The notes beneath the pieces are model-generated. The model saw only the letters and a list, made by a program, of their open reading frames with translations, made no database searches and had not been told where the DNA came from. The translations under genes and the position numbers were made by a program. Below are positions 30,519 through 41,530 of a DNA stretch of 64,000 nucleotides, piece after piece (within the stretch, counting starts at the first letter, position 1; each line of letters opens with the position of its first letter). Origin of the DNA: Gracilariopsis chorda (Eukaryota > Rhodophyta > Florideophyceae > Gracilariales > Gracilariaceae); assembly GCA_003194525.1 (NCBI GenBank), contig NBIV01000013.1, positions 124,001-188,000 on the forward strand, in the 5' to 3' direction.

Positions 30519-31289
30519 ATGAACTTCGTCGCTACCTCCGTTCTCCTCCTCTGCTTGGCTGGCCCAGTCTTCTCGCAGGTGGCCAACATTTGTCCGCAGC
30601 TCTGCCACCCCAACCCTCAAGGATACGTTCAGTCTCAAACCGAATGCAACCAGTCGGTTCTTCGCGACTTGTGTGACGTCGAGGGCTGCTCATCGGAGAA
30701 TGGTCCAGGATTCGAGTGCCTTCTTCCACCCAACTCTTTCATCGTGAGCAATGACCAGTTCGGGATGGTGGACGTGGTGGTGGAGTACAGCTGGGCAGCA
30801 AACCAAACAGATCTCGATAGCGCAACGGGCTACTTGGACGGTGAGGCCGGTGTCGGCTGCGGTGGTAGCGCTCCGTTCCTGATGTTCAACGGCGACAATA
30901 GGGGTCCGGGTGGTAATGAAACTTGTACGGTGGATATTGAAGGAGCTCGTTTGCAGGGGCTGTGGACTGATTTCACTTCCATCGCCGCCCGTGCGCAGTG
31001 GTTTGGGTCTTTGGACCGAGGCCCAGCCACTCTAAGACTGTTCCTCCAGAACAGGGCTGATGGCGTAGTAGTTCCAAACTCCGAGCTTTCGATGACCATT
31101 ACACCAGGTGTTGGAACTGGGGTGTGCTTCTACTCCGGTAGGCCTTGTGAAAGTTACGAATGGCCAGGAACACACGCGCTTCATGCTTCGCAGCGAGTAA
31201 GCGCATCCGATAGTACAAGGGTGTGTGCAAGGATTATGGCCTGGACTTCAAACAAGCCGCGAATCCCAAAAGTACTTGTTTGGGATTAG
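30519..31289 (+). pseudogene. Secreted cysteine-rich protein, copy 2, C-terminal frameshift
   Basis: Identical to copy 1 through the signal peptide and nearly all of the domain, apart from a D-to-G change in the VGCDGSAPF segment. One extra G in the run after TGTTGGAACTG (near 31121) shifts the frame, so the last 26 or so residues of copy 1 are replaced by an unrelated tail of about 56 residues ending at 31289. The start and the TATTTAAG element are conserved, so it may still be transcribed. It is most simply a recently damaged duplicate. Confidence 0.78.
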
Positions 31290-32302
31290 CTCTCCTCTCT
31301 CCTAGGTAAAACTGTTGGCAAATGCTTCATTTCAAAGTTCTGTTTTACTGCACCTGGCGGCGAGCATTGTGTGGAAATAGCTTTTCACGAATGCACGAAA
31401 TTGTGGCGCACTTGTGCGCCTACAAAAGACTCACTGTTGCTGCGGTGAATGAGCGAACTAGCAATTCATACAAGAGAAGTACTCTAGAAGAAACAGGAGG
31501 TCTCTGTCAGCGTGGGAGCTATTTTTGCCAGCTCGGCTGGCTTTTCGGGGCGAAGAAGGCCTCTGCAACTCCCCTTCTTCGCCGTTGAATTCATTTATTT
31601 TCTTGTAGAAAGCATCGTCAAAGCTGTAGTTCTCCGTTGAAAACCCAGTCGCGAACCCGTTTCGCTTCGACAAGAAAACTCCAGGTCGACGACAGGCACA
31701 TGTCGCGAAGGGAGAATGCATGTTCCCCTAAACTGCTGAAAAGCGATTATCTACTACGAGAACATGGACTGCAAGAATTCAAAACCTTTGCATCAACTCT
31801 CATTAACACTATTCTCATCAACTCTGGAGAGAACGCTTTACGAACACACTTGTCATGTGCTGCATGAAAGCTTCTAGATATCTTTACACCTCAACCTGCG
31901 ACATCCGCGCTTTACGATCCAAGAGTATATCGTACTTGAGCAGGTAGCTACCTCTCTCAAGAGTTATTTAGCTATTCTTTGGTTTCTCGGTTGTCCCCGT
32001 CATCTCAACCAAGTATCTGGCAAGATTTCCATTTTTTGCAAATAAATGTTTACGCATATCACAGGTAAAGCATGGTAGTGTATCGTGCTTATGAACTTCC
32101 CCAATGAGCCTCCTCAAGAGTGCTTTTCAGCAATTAAATTGTTGCAAACCGAAGAGGGTGTTGGCTGATCAGGAAATATGTCTCTATTGTGCTTTTGGTA
32201 AACTACTCACATGTTTGCTGTACTGTTTTGTTGCGGAGGTTGAAAGGTTGTGGTCTATTGCAAACTTTATAATTTGTAACAAGAGGCAAAAGTTGACTTC
32301 TC

Positions 32303-32329
32303 TTGTGTGTGTGTGTTTACGGGCACGTC
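32303..32329 (-). mobile_element. Microsatellite-tailed repeat, copy B, 3' tail part
   Basis: (GT)n followed by TTTACGGGCACGTC. This is the terminal part of the repeat whose remainder lies at 37216-37410; gypsy element 2 inserted between them and duplicated ACGTC. Rejoining the flanks reproduces the layout of copies A and C. Confidence 0.7.
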
Positions 32330-32536
32330 TGCAACTGGGATGTTTTCTCTTTACACAACTGTTCTTCTGACGGATCGATGAGCGTCCTCTTCTGACACAA
32401 AGACTAGAACTTCGTCCTTAAGTATACTACCTATGATCACGACCTTTCGCATGCTCTGCAACTCTTCGGACTCTCATTCCAATTACAAGCACCAGACAGT
32501 GTCCTTCAATTTCGTTTCTCAATTGCGCCCGTTGCA
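32330..32536 (-). repeat. 3' LTR of element 2
   Basis: 207 bp with TG...CA ends. A purine-rich stretch (AAGGAGAGGGATGA on the minus strand) lies just inside it and probably is the polypurine tract. Confidence 0.92.
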
Positions 32537-32578
32537 CTATTGTCATCCCTCTCCTTGTTGAAGTCCACGTCAATTTTT

Positions 32579-35500
32579 TCAATGTAGATGGGGTAGCAAA
32601 TTCTTTTGAACGATGTATCTATGAAAAGCATCTGTTAACGTCCCATCCTTATCGAAAAAGTCTTTTGTAGGTTGCCATTGCGCGTCATGCGTAGTAGAAT
32701 TTTCCATGAGGGTCAAACATTGATATCCTCGGTCGCGACGTCGATGGGCAAGAATACGATCCACCTTGAACAACGGTATAGAAGCAGTAGCATCCACAGG
32801 TGCAGGAGAAGATCTACAACTCTGTGCCAGATCTTTAGGCTGCTCAACGTGGGGCTTTGTGTGCGATACATGAACAACTGGATAAATTCGAAAGTGACGA
32901 GGCAATTTCAGTCGAACCGCATTTCTTCCAACAAGTTCGTCAATAAGAAACGGGCCATACCTCCTCGCTGAAAGCTTTGAAGACTGTTGTGCATTACTGT
33001 ACGAATCTTTGAAAAGCTTATGTGATATCCAGACACGGTCACCTATACCGTAGGAAGGCTTCTTGAAATGAACACTGGCTTCTGCTATTTGCTTCGCCTT
33101 AGCAAGTTGGTGAGCGTATTGAGAGTCTTCCATTACCGCCTTTAGACGCTGACGGAAATCTGATAATGATTCCAGTTGTGTCGGAGTTCCAAGAAGCATC
33201 TCCAGTGGACCTTTTGGTTGCCATCCTAAGTCTACCTCAAAAGATGAAAGACCAACATCCTCAGACACTGCTGAGTTATAGGCAAACTCAGCACAAGGTA
33301 GAAAAAGATCCCAATCATCCTGCTCGTAGTTACAAAAACACCTGATGTAGTTCTCGACCATCCTATTCATCACCTCCGAAGCACCATCAGTTTGCGGATG
33401 TTTGGTCGACGAAATACGTAATGTCACTCCACAAAGTCGCATAAGCTCTGTCCAAAACTGGGAGGTGAACTTGGGGTCACGGTCGGATATAATATCATCA
33501 GGAAGGCCATGATGGGGGAAGAGGTGTGTGAAAAACAAATTTGCGACATCGTGGACTTGGTCAGTAGTCTTACAAGCAATGAATCGAACTCTTCGAGACA
33601 AACGGTCAACCCAGGTCGAAATAGCATCAAATCCTCGATGGGGTTTTGGGTAGTTTCACAATAAAGTCCGTTGCCAACAAACCCTACCTTCGTGTGGGAA
33701 TAGGAAGCGCCGCCGGGTCATTCAACATTTGCCCATGAAAATCTTTCTGTTGTTGACAGACGGAGCACCCATCGCAATACTGACGAACATGCTTCGTCTT
33801 GTGCTTCCAATGAAATTCTCCGAGCCGAGCCAAGGTCTTCGAAAACGCAAAATGGCCAGCTAACTTTGAATCGTGAGCTAGCTCAAGAACCGCTTGTCTT
33901 GCATGAGATGGTACGCAGAGTTTCCCTTTGTAAAACAGTTTCGAATCTCGTGTGGAGAAAGAAGTCAACAATTCCTCAACTCTTCGTAGCTGCTTTCGAT
34001 CTGTGGGCCACTTGCCATTCAAGGCAGCCATAATGGGCCCAAACTGTTGGTCTTGGTCATAGCGGCAAACAACCTGCCCAACATCCAGCAGAGACTGCGT
34101 GCTGCACTCCACTTGCTGGAGAGACAAACGATCCGGGATACGGGAAAGGGAGTCCCCAAGTACATGAATCTTACCATGCACAAGATTCATTTCCCGAATA
34201 TTAAACATGGCCAGCGTATCCAACCAACGCGCTTCACGCCTATTCACGGACTTCTTAGTCAGGAAATTCTTCACAACCTGATTATCCGTCAAAACATCAA
34301 ACGTAAACCCCTCAAGATAGCACCGAAAACGTAGGAGCGAAGAAACAAGAGCCAAAAGCTCTCTCTCGTTAGCAATATAGTTCTGCTCAGTTACCGTGAG
34401 CTTCTTAGAAGTAAAAGCCACCGCTCGATCTCGACCGTCAGAATCCAATTGTGTCAACGTGGCTCCAATGGCCACCTGAGATGCATCAATGTGAACTCGA
34501 AATGGTTGAGACCAGTCAGGGGGAACAAGAACCGGAGCGGTCATCAACGCCGACTTCAAGTCCATAAACGCAGCTTGCGCAGACTCATCCCACTGACGAA
34601 CACCAGCGCGCTTCTGCAACAGGACATACAAAGGCGCCGCACGAGCTGAAAACCCACGTATAAATCGGCGGAAAAACTGGAACAACCCAAGGGAACTACG
34701 TAGCTCTGTCAAGTTGATAGGCCGAGGCCAGTTCTGAATGACTTCGACTTTATGCGGGTGTACGCGTATGCCATCTCGTCCGACAACCAGACCCAAAAAC
34801 TCAGCCTCCTCAAGCATAAACGAGCACTTCTTTGGAGAAGCATAAAGTTTATGCTCTTGCAATCGTTCCAAAACCATGCGAATATGAGCAAGATGCTCCG
34901 CCTTGGTGTCACTGTATATAAGGATATCGTCGATATATACAGCCAGGAACCGATCAATATAGTCGTGAAGAACACGGTTCATCAGCGACTGAAAGGTTGC
35001 CGGCGCATTGCACAACCCCATGGGCATCACCAAGTACTCAAATTGTCCATATTTGGAGTTGAAAGCCGTCTTCTCAACATCGGAAGGACGCAGGCGTATC
35101 TGATGGAAGCCCGTCTTGAGGTCTAGCTTTGAGAAAAAACGGGCCTTTCCCAAACAATCGAACATTTCATCACAGAGCGGCAAAGGGGCATTATTCCGCT
35201 TGGTGATCCGATTTAACCCACGATAGTCAACAACACCGCGCAACGCTCGTCCAGGCTCCTTAACAAAAAATAAAGGAGAGCCATAAGGGGACCTCCTTGG
35301 GCGTATCTTGCCGGAGCGCAAGAGCTTGTCAGCATATTCGCGGGCAGCAACCAACTCGGCTGGCGACAACTGATACAGTGGACGATGTGGCGGTTGGCTG
35401 TCTGGTAAAGCATCAATAGCATGATCCACATCAGGCTTGGGTGGTAGTCCATCGGGCAGCTCCTCCTGAAAGACATCCTCAAATTCATGCAACAAAGCGC

Positions 35501-36166
35501 AGAGATCCGGATCATCTTCATCTAACAGGTTCGCCTTCGGACCCTCAGGCCTAGATGCCGGAGAAAATTGCGACGAAGACACCTGGACAACCCAAAAAAC
35601 TTCGACGCCCTGTTTTCCTCGGCGGAGCAGACGACGAAATTTCTTCACTCCAAGGTTTGTGACCTGCAAGGCCGAGCGACGCGACACTGGAATAGCTTTA
35701 AGAAGATGACCACCAACAGCAAGGGTTCGAGCGCGGTAATCGGCCTGTGGGTTTTCCTCAGTGTGCCATGGCATGCCGAGTAAACCATCGTAGCGACAGT
35801 CCGCCACAACCCAGTTTCCTGTGTAAGAGTAAGACCCGAGTGAAACGGTCCCATTTGCGACCATTTCAGTAGATATTTCTTGAGCACCTCGCTTAGAATG
35901 GCTCACATCAATCAACACAGGCGCGAAAGTAAGCAGATGCTCATTAGCGCGAGCAAACTCCCGTGATATCACATTTGACGAGCACCCATCATCCTTCAGT
36001 ACTTGAGCAGGAACACTATTAAACGTTCCATCCAGGACCAATAATGGAACACACGGAACTTCGGCAGATCCCGAATCACAAAGGTTCTGCAACGACACGT
36101 CACCATAAACACGTCCTTCTAACGTGCACTTCTTGATTCTAGAAGGACTTTTTAGTTTTCCAAACT
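32579..36166 (-). pseudogene. pol: pol of element 2, one nonsense codon plus one frameshift
   Basis: This is the -1 frame relative to gag, with overlap only around 36152-36166. The order is protease (active-site region KDDGCSSN), reverse transcriptase (YIDDILIYS), RNase H (HIDASQVAIG), integrase HHCC finger and D,D,E core, and a C-terminal chromodomain-like module (FKVDRILAHRRRDRGY...AQWQP) ending at 32579. The frame is broken in the integrase by a TAG at 33684-33686 (an Arg-TAG-Gly context) and by a one-base deletion about 40-50 bp further on. The rest is open. Confidence 0.9.
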
Positions 36167-36994
36167 GTCAGAATCTACACTATCCTGATGCTCTTCCAAC
36201 CCCAACGCCGCCTCAATATTGGCTACAGAAACAATTCCAGCCCCACCCTTTTTGCGATGCATCCACGGACGGCATCCTGGCCTATGACAATAGAAACAAG
36301 CGTTGTTACGAATGTCCTGTAAACGTTGCTTTGAACGCGGAGGCTTATGCACTTGTGTATTTCCAATTTCCATAGGTGCAGGTGCGGACATATTTTCAGC
36401 AGCAGATTTACGTTCGTTCAGATCGGAAAGTAAAGAAACACCAGAAAATGCAGCTTCGACGCGCATAGCAATTTTTGTGGCTTCTTCGAATTCTTGACAA
36501 TTGGCCTTTCGTACCTCGAAGTGAATCTTCGTCCGCAATCCACTCACAAATTTGTCCCAATTCTCGCTAGAACTCATGTCCGAAATGGTGAGAACTATGT
36601 TTCGAAACCGAGAAAGATACTCAGATACAGAGCTCGTTTGCTTACATGAACGCAATGCATCCCGAGCACGTCTTTCATGGTCATCTGGAACAAACTCTTT
36701 GCGGATGGCACTCACAAAAGTATCCCATGTCGTTGGGCTTGAACCCGCTTTCAAAAGCGTATACCACCAAATTGCTGCAGTATCCATGAGTAGGGTTGTA
36801 GCATAGGAAATTCGATTCTCATCCAACAAAATGACATTTCCGTTCGCAAGCTGGATAAGATTGAAATACTGTTCAACTTTATACAACCACGTGTTGAAAA
36901 CAAGGAAGTCTCGTGCTCCATTAGAGGCCTGCGCCTTGTTCGGCTTCAGATTGATCGATCCAGAAGGATTAGGCGTAGGATTTGTGTTTTCCAT
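36152..36994 (-). CDS. gag: gag of element 2 (intact)
   Basis: 280 codons from ATG 36994 to TAA 36152-36154. It is homologous to element 1 gag along its whole length, including the capsid-like core and the CFYCHRPGCRPWMH segment with CX2CX4CX4H spacing. It ends in the same ten bases, GGAAAACTAA, as element 1, and pol follows in the -1 frame. Confidence 0.88.
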   Translation of the reverse strand: MENTNPTPNPSGSINLKPNKAQASNGARDFLVFNTWLYKVEQYFNLIQLANGNVILLDENRISYATTLLMDTAAIWWYTLLKAGSSPTTWDTFVSAIRKEFVPDDHERRARDALRSCKQTSSVSEYLSRFRNIVLTISDMSSSENWDKFVSGLRTKIHFEVRKANCQEFEEATKIAMRVEAAFSGVSLLSDLNERKSAAENMSAPAPMEIGNTQVHKPPRSKQRLQDIRNNACFYCHRPGCRPWMHRKKGGAGIVSVANIEAALGLEEHQDSVDSDSLEN

Positions 36995-37008
36995 AGCGAT
37001 GCTACCAG

Positions 37009-37215
37009 TGCAACTGGGATGTTTTCTCTTTACACAACTGTTCTTCTGACGGATCGATGAGCGTCCTCTTCTGACACAAAAACTAGAACTTCCTCCTTAA
37101 GTATACTACCTATGATCAAGACCTTTCGCATGCTCTGCAACTCTTCGGACTTTCATTCCAATTACAAGCACCCGACAGTGTCCTTCAATTTCGTTTCTCA
37201 ATTGCGCCCGTTGCA
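37009..37215 (-). repeat. 5' LTR of element 2
   Basis: 207 bp, differing from the 3' LTR at five positions. The primer site TGGTAGCATCGCT lies directly inside it on the minus strand. Confidence 0.92.
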
Positions 37216-37410
37216 ACGTCCCTCTGATTCCGAAGCAGCGGTATAACGTTCTAGAAGAAGTACCTTCGTAGAAGGCTAATCATCTATTTGACGGCAAAAT
37301 TCCCCTAATAGACCCAATCGCATCTCCATTTGGCTTCCTCATCCGGCTTAACTTTATAGTATGTTGTAGTCTTTTCGGAATGTCGGCACACCTTGACGAG
37401 CGGAACCTCC
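37216..37410 (-). mobile_element. Microsatellite-tailed repeat, copy B, coding part
   Basis: Matches copies A and C. The minus strand reads a frame tail with KPDEEAKWRCDWVY and a TAG stop (37305-37307), then the shared 3' sequence up to the gypsy target duplication. Confidence 0.6.
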
Positions 37411-37622
37411 TCTTGTGTTTAAGGCAATTATATTCTTGAAGATGAACGGCCGTTCTTGGGATGGTATCACAGTGCGCACGGCTTATCAGCTGGTGCGCAA
37501 GATACAAAGCAGAGAAGAGGCGTAAATGTTGAGCTACAAAAGATTCTTCTTCTTAAGAGGAACGTAACGTTAAGTAAAGATGTTCTGTAGGTACTGGAAG
37601 TAGTTTTGTTTTTCTTGTGCTT

Positions 37623-37653
<31 letters not shown>

Positions 37654-39032
37654 CTGTAGTTAATTGGAGCTTTGTAACCTTATGGTGCTAGAATTGTTAG
37701 GAGTAAGATCTGTACGGGATTGCGATGCAAGTAGGTCTGCAATCGGAATTTTTGATTTCGATTGCCTTCACGATTGCATTGTTGATTGCAGAACAAGGGT
37801 ACAAAGCAAGAGTCTATAATATTGGAAGTCTATGTTGCAATCGCTAGCAATCGAATGCGTTCCACTCCTGGCCTAACAGCAGCGGCTGTTTCAGAAATGC
37901 ATGTAAAGAAACTTGTAAAGCGTTACCTGTGTGCCAATATGAGAGACTCGTTAAGATCTACTTGGCTTTGTGCCAAGAACATCAAAGATGGAATCTCGAA
38001 TTCCAGTACCCTTGGTAATCTGTTTAATGCAGAGATGTTGGACTCGGAATAGAAAGGGCACATTATTGCCGCAAAACCCATTGTACCTATGGATGGGTAT
38101 TTGCAAGACCGGGGCCCGCATACAAACTTGTAGAAGATGCCTTCGATCACACTGCAAGGATTTCCTCGTATCCCTGATAGCATTACAACCGAACTGTGTT
38201 CTCTTTGTGTCAGTACGATCAAAGATCGTATTGCGTGTGACACAGACGGATTGTGAAGTTACTCTCCTTGCAACCCGTCGCGATTTTGCTATTACGCTGT
38301 AACAGGCGGTTTCCCGTCAAAGAAAGCTACAGCCGTGTTTGCCACAATCAGAGATATTATGCGGGGACAAGCTCTTCAGTTGTATTTTCTTGCAATCACA
38401 GTTTCAAGAAGAGATAGGTTGCGTTTTCCACTAACCTCATTTGCTCCTTCGTCACAAGTTTGGATGCAGATCGACAAATACTTCGTGATTGGAGCAGGAC
38501 ACCAAAATTCTTCAGTGATCGCACCGTAGATACTGTACAATATTAAGAAAAGAGTTGTCGTTATCGGACAGCGAACCTGGTTTGAGAAGCAGTACTTCTT
38601 ATCCAATTAGAAGAGTGCTTAGTACTGCAGATTTATAAAATCATACGCCACACTCGGTACTCGCTACATCGGTATCACTACCCCACGAGACGCAACGTGT
38701 GCGTACTTGAAGCATTCCGATGAGAATGCAGCTGTGACACTCTTGGAAGCTATGATGAATACAGATGGCGCAATTTGCGCTGAACAAAGCTTTACAGAAA
38801 CGGGTGAACGTGAATCAACAGCCAGCAGGACTCCATTGTTCACAGCTGTTGCAAGAGGGCACGCAGCGTCGTGACTGTAGATGGATGTCCTGGCAAAAGC
38901 AGCTGCTGTCACATTTAGTAAACTGTTTCCTGTGCGCAAGTGGCTGGCTGGTTTGTACGTCTCCACCGTTCGTGTGTTTCGGACGACATACGGCTCTCGC
39001 TCTGCGCAGCAGAAGTGTACCATTTACTAACG
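37411..39032. other. No confident gene; GAA microsatellite and a possible ankyrin-like fragment
   Basis: A GAA/AGG-rich microsatellite lies at 37620-37655. Between about 38630 and 38875 a plus-strand frame without a clear start reads ...SRTPLFTAVARGHAAS then stop, resembling the start of an ankyrin repeat. It could be a gene remnant, but one motif is weak evidence. The remainder shows only short frames. Confidence 0.35.
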
Positions 39033-39674
39033 ATGGCAACGGACGAAGAGGTAAGAATACCTATTCTTGTGGACAAACCAGGACTGGACAGATCGTCTTC
39101 ATGTTCGACGTTCGCTACTCTGAACGATAATGGAAGCTGTTTCAACCCGCAGCGCGCGTACGTGCGGATGTTGGACAAGTATCCGCTGGTCACTAAAATG
39201 CTGACATCAGGGGTTCTTGTGGCAATTTCAGACTTGATTGCACAGTTAGTGGAAGCGAGGGGCTACATATGGGTGCAACGTACAATCGCCTTTTCCGTGG
39301 CAGAGATTGTGTTTTCGGCACCTTTGCTGCACGTGCTTTACGAGCTGTACGAGAGATACATTCCCGCAGTGAACTTGAGGAATCTGCTTTCGCAACTGGT
39401 GCTTGATGGCGTGGTGGCAATGCCCGTATGGCTGTTTGTATTTCTTGTGCTGGTGTCTATTCTGGAGGGACGGTGGACTTTGGTTGAAATCTGGGAGACG
39501 TTGCGTACGAAATATATTCCGTCTCTCATAGTGACTCTGATCTTGACGCCGGTGGTACAGTCGGTGAACTTCACGGTGGTGCCACCAAAGTACCGGGTGT
39601 TGGTGGTAAACATAGTTGATCTTGTGTATACTACTATTCTGTCATTACTAGCTCATAGAAGCGGAGATGGGTGA
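39033..39674 (+). CDS. Mpv17/PMP22-family integral membrane protein (paralog B)
   Basis: A protein of 213 residues from ATG 39033; the frame upstream has no ATG. It shows the same signature as paralog A: LVTKMLTSGVLVAISDLIAQ, APLLHVLYELYERYIP, GVVAMPVWLFVF, and LTPVVQSVNFTVVPPKYRVLVVN near the C-terminus, with about four hydrophobic helices. The N-terminal extension is shorter and unrelated to that of paralog A, so the two may differ in organelle. Identity between them is moderate, so their duplication is much older than the inverted duplication they flank. Confidence 0.9.
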   Translation: MATDEEVRIPILVDKPGLDRSSSCSTFATLNDNGSCFNPQRAYVRMLDKYPLVTKMLTSGVLVAISDLIAQLVEARGYIWVQRTIAFSVAEIVFSAPLLHVLYELYERYIPAVNLRNLLSQLVLDGVVAMPVWLFVFLVLVSILEGRWTLVEIWETLRTKYIPSLIVTLILTPVVQSVNFTVVPPKYRVLVVNIVDLVYTTILSLLAHRSGDG

Positions 39675-40351
39675 AGTTGTGATGCATTCGGTTAGCGGGC
39701 ATGTGCGCACCAGAAGGGTGTCTAGGGCTATCTCTACTAGTGTCTGAAGGATAGGCCGGCGTGGGTAGCGGAGGTGCACGTGCGCACTGCGCACAAGCCA
39801 CTGTAAAGCTGCGGACCGCTTCGTTCAGAAAATTTAATGCCGATCGAATGCACACTGTGCACTGCACAGGCTACATGTAACCTTCTACCAACTTGGTAGT
39901 ATCTCTACCAAGGGTAGCCTTGCTTCCAACAGTTATCTCACTGCAACAGTTCAAATATCCGACATTTGAACTGTGGAGCAAACGAAATATCAGATGTATC
40001 CAAAATATTGAACAGAGCAGTGAGATAAGCACGTTATGTCGCAAATGTCGTTCAAATTGCAGGGCCCTCCACAGCAAACTTTAATTTTGCTCGTGTCGTG
40101 CCCCGCAATTTGAACTCGATTTGCAACATAACTCCTGCTGCCGCCACACGGCACACGCCCTCCGTTTGGCTCCTCGCAGCGCGGCGCATCGCGCTTTGTC
40201 AGCAGTCTGTAATTCAACAAACGGCCAATGAGCGTGCGTGTCTGCCCGACCAGCGCAATTTCGGGACAGCTCTTTGAGACGCCGGCGGCGCAGCGCCGAC
40301 CCGCGAGTCGCGCTGGCATCGCTCAAAACCAGCTCCCCCCCCCCCTCCGCC
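39675..40351. promoter_or_regulatory. Intergenic region with clustered perfect hairpins
   Basis: Between Mpv17 B and the C2H2 gene. Stem-loops are at 39885-39899 (7-bp arms), 39933-39944 with 40017-40028 (12-bp arms) enclosing 39946-39956 with 39964-39974 (11-bp arms, 7-nt loop), and 40050-40060 with 40105-40115 (11 bp). The last 20 bases before ATG 40352 are almost all C. Function is unknown. Confidence 0.6.
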
Positions 40352-41437
40352 ATGGCTTCCTCCCCCCGCGCCCTTCACACCTGCTCAAAGTGCGCAAAGA
40401 AGTTCGGAAAGGTAACCAAGCTCGAGCGTCATCTCCTCGAGTCCCACGGAGCAACGCTTTCCATCCCCCCGCCCACCGATCCGCCCTCTCCTTCCTTCCT
40501 TCTCGTCGAGACTCAGCTTGAGTCCGCTCTCGCTGAGGCGAATCGTCGCTTCCAGCTCGCCGACCCTACCTGCAGGCTCTGCGTCGTCAAACGCCCCTTC
40601 AAGAACTCTAGGGATTTGGCACAGCACCTCGTCTCAAAGCACTCCGACGCCCTCATGTGCGCAGAGGCTCTCCCGCTTCCCTCCCTGCCTTCCACCTCGG
40701 AAGTCAGCGCCAACCCCAATCCCAGGGACAAAGTGAGAGCCACCCCTGCTTATTCAAACAAGCGCACCCAAATTGAGCAATCCACTGTCGAATCTGATCA
40801 ACCTCCGCTCAAAAGAGCAAAAACCGCACCCAAGCAACGCCAAACTCCAACCACTTATCAACAGAGTAGCTCCGCCAATCCTACTGTACCTCGCCCTGTT
40901 TCCAAAAGCTTACCGAAGGACGTCCCGGGTAATCCTAAAACTGCATCCGCCCTTCCCAACGACGTCTCACCCAAGCCCTCAACTGAAAACACTACACACA
41001 CCACCACCAAAAATGCCCCGCCAATCAGTGCCAGCCAGTCAAAGCAGTCCAAACCCAAACATGCATCATCTCCGGACCGCTCCCCGGTAAATAACCGCAC
41101 CAAGAGCAACGCACTTGCTAATCATGCATCCGCCTTATCCTCTAACTCATCCAGTCGTTCTGGAACTCCATCCTCTGGTACCAAACCACCTGTCACCCCC
41201 AAACGAACAAAGGCTGTATTACCCCCGAAAGAGAGCATGAAGCGAGCAGCTTCTCCCAATCGTGACAAGGCTACCCAGAATGCCACAGCCAAGCCCACCG
41301 CTGCAGTGCCTACCCCTGTACCTTTCTTAAACCCGTTACGTAACGTTTCTCGCGTCCTGTCCATACCGTTGGATTTTTCAGCTGCCGGCTTCGGTGCTAA
41401 CACCCGGAAGAGCTACTACACGCTCAAGAACTCATAG
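40352..41437 (+). CDS. C2H2 zinc-finger protein with long disordered tail
   Basis: 361 residues from ATG 40352, which lies right after a C13-like tract; the frame upstream has no ATG. Two C2H2 fingers are visible: CSKCAKKF...H-x4-H near residues 11-32, and CRLC...H-x4-H near 75-98, each followed by Ser-Lys/Glu-rich ends. From about residue 110 on the protein is Ser/Pro/Thr/Lys-rich, with many SP and TP sites and basic clusters (PPLKRAKTAPKQR), consistent with nuclear localisation. It is probably a nucleic-acid-binding regulator; targets are unknown. It is convergent with the HtrA gene, 93 bp apart. Confidence 0.78.
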   Translation: MASSPRALHTCSKCAKKFGKVTKLERHLLESHGATLSIPPPTDPPSPSFLLVETQLESALAEANRRFQLADPTCRLCVVKRPFKNSRDLAQHLVSKHSDALMCAEALPLPSLPSTSEVSANPNPRDKVRATPAYSNKRTQIEQSTVESDQPPLKRAKTAPKQRQTPTTYQQSSSANPTVPRPVSKSLPKDVPGNPKTASALPNDVSPKPSTENTTHTTTKNAPPISASQSKQSKPKHASSPDRSPVNNRTKSNALANHASALSSNSSSRSGTPSSGTKPPVTPKRTKAVLPPKESMKRAASPNRDKATQNATAKPTAAVPTPVPFLNPLRNVSRVLSIPLDFSAAGFGANTRKSYYTLKNS

Positions 41438-41530
41438 CAGCATTCTTAACCGACAGTTAGTTTTCTTGGTGCAGCTATTCGCATCCTCTATCTTGGCTAA
41501 TATAACAATTTGTTTCTTTGTTTTTGTCTG

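Larger units (their letters stand above)
27395..32214. repeat. Right arm of the inverted duplication, interrupted by the pogo-like transposon
   Basis: The segments 27395-27589 and 30096-32214 together are the reverse complement of 19048-21360. The match resumes on either side of the transposon at a duplicated TA dinucleotide. The arm carries the frameshifted second copy of the secreted-protein gene. Confidence 0.92.
32330..37215 (-). mobile_element. Ty3/gypsy LTR retrotransposon, element 2 (complete, nearly intact)
   Basis: The full element is 4886 bp with two 207-bp LTRs (TGCAACTG...CGTTGCA) differing at five positions, and the 5-bp target duplication ACGTC at 32325-32329 and 37216-37220. 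It has the same primer site and protein layout as element 1, with clearly related but diverged coding sequence and different LTRs. Gag is open, while pol has one stop and one nearby single-base deletion in the integrase region. The orientation is opposite to element 1. Confidence 0.95.
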
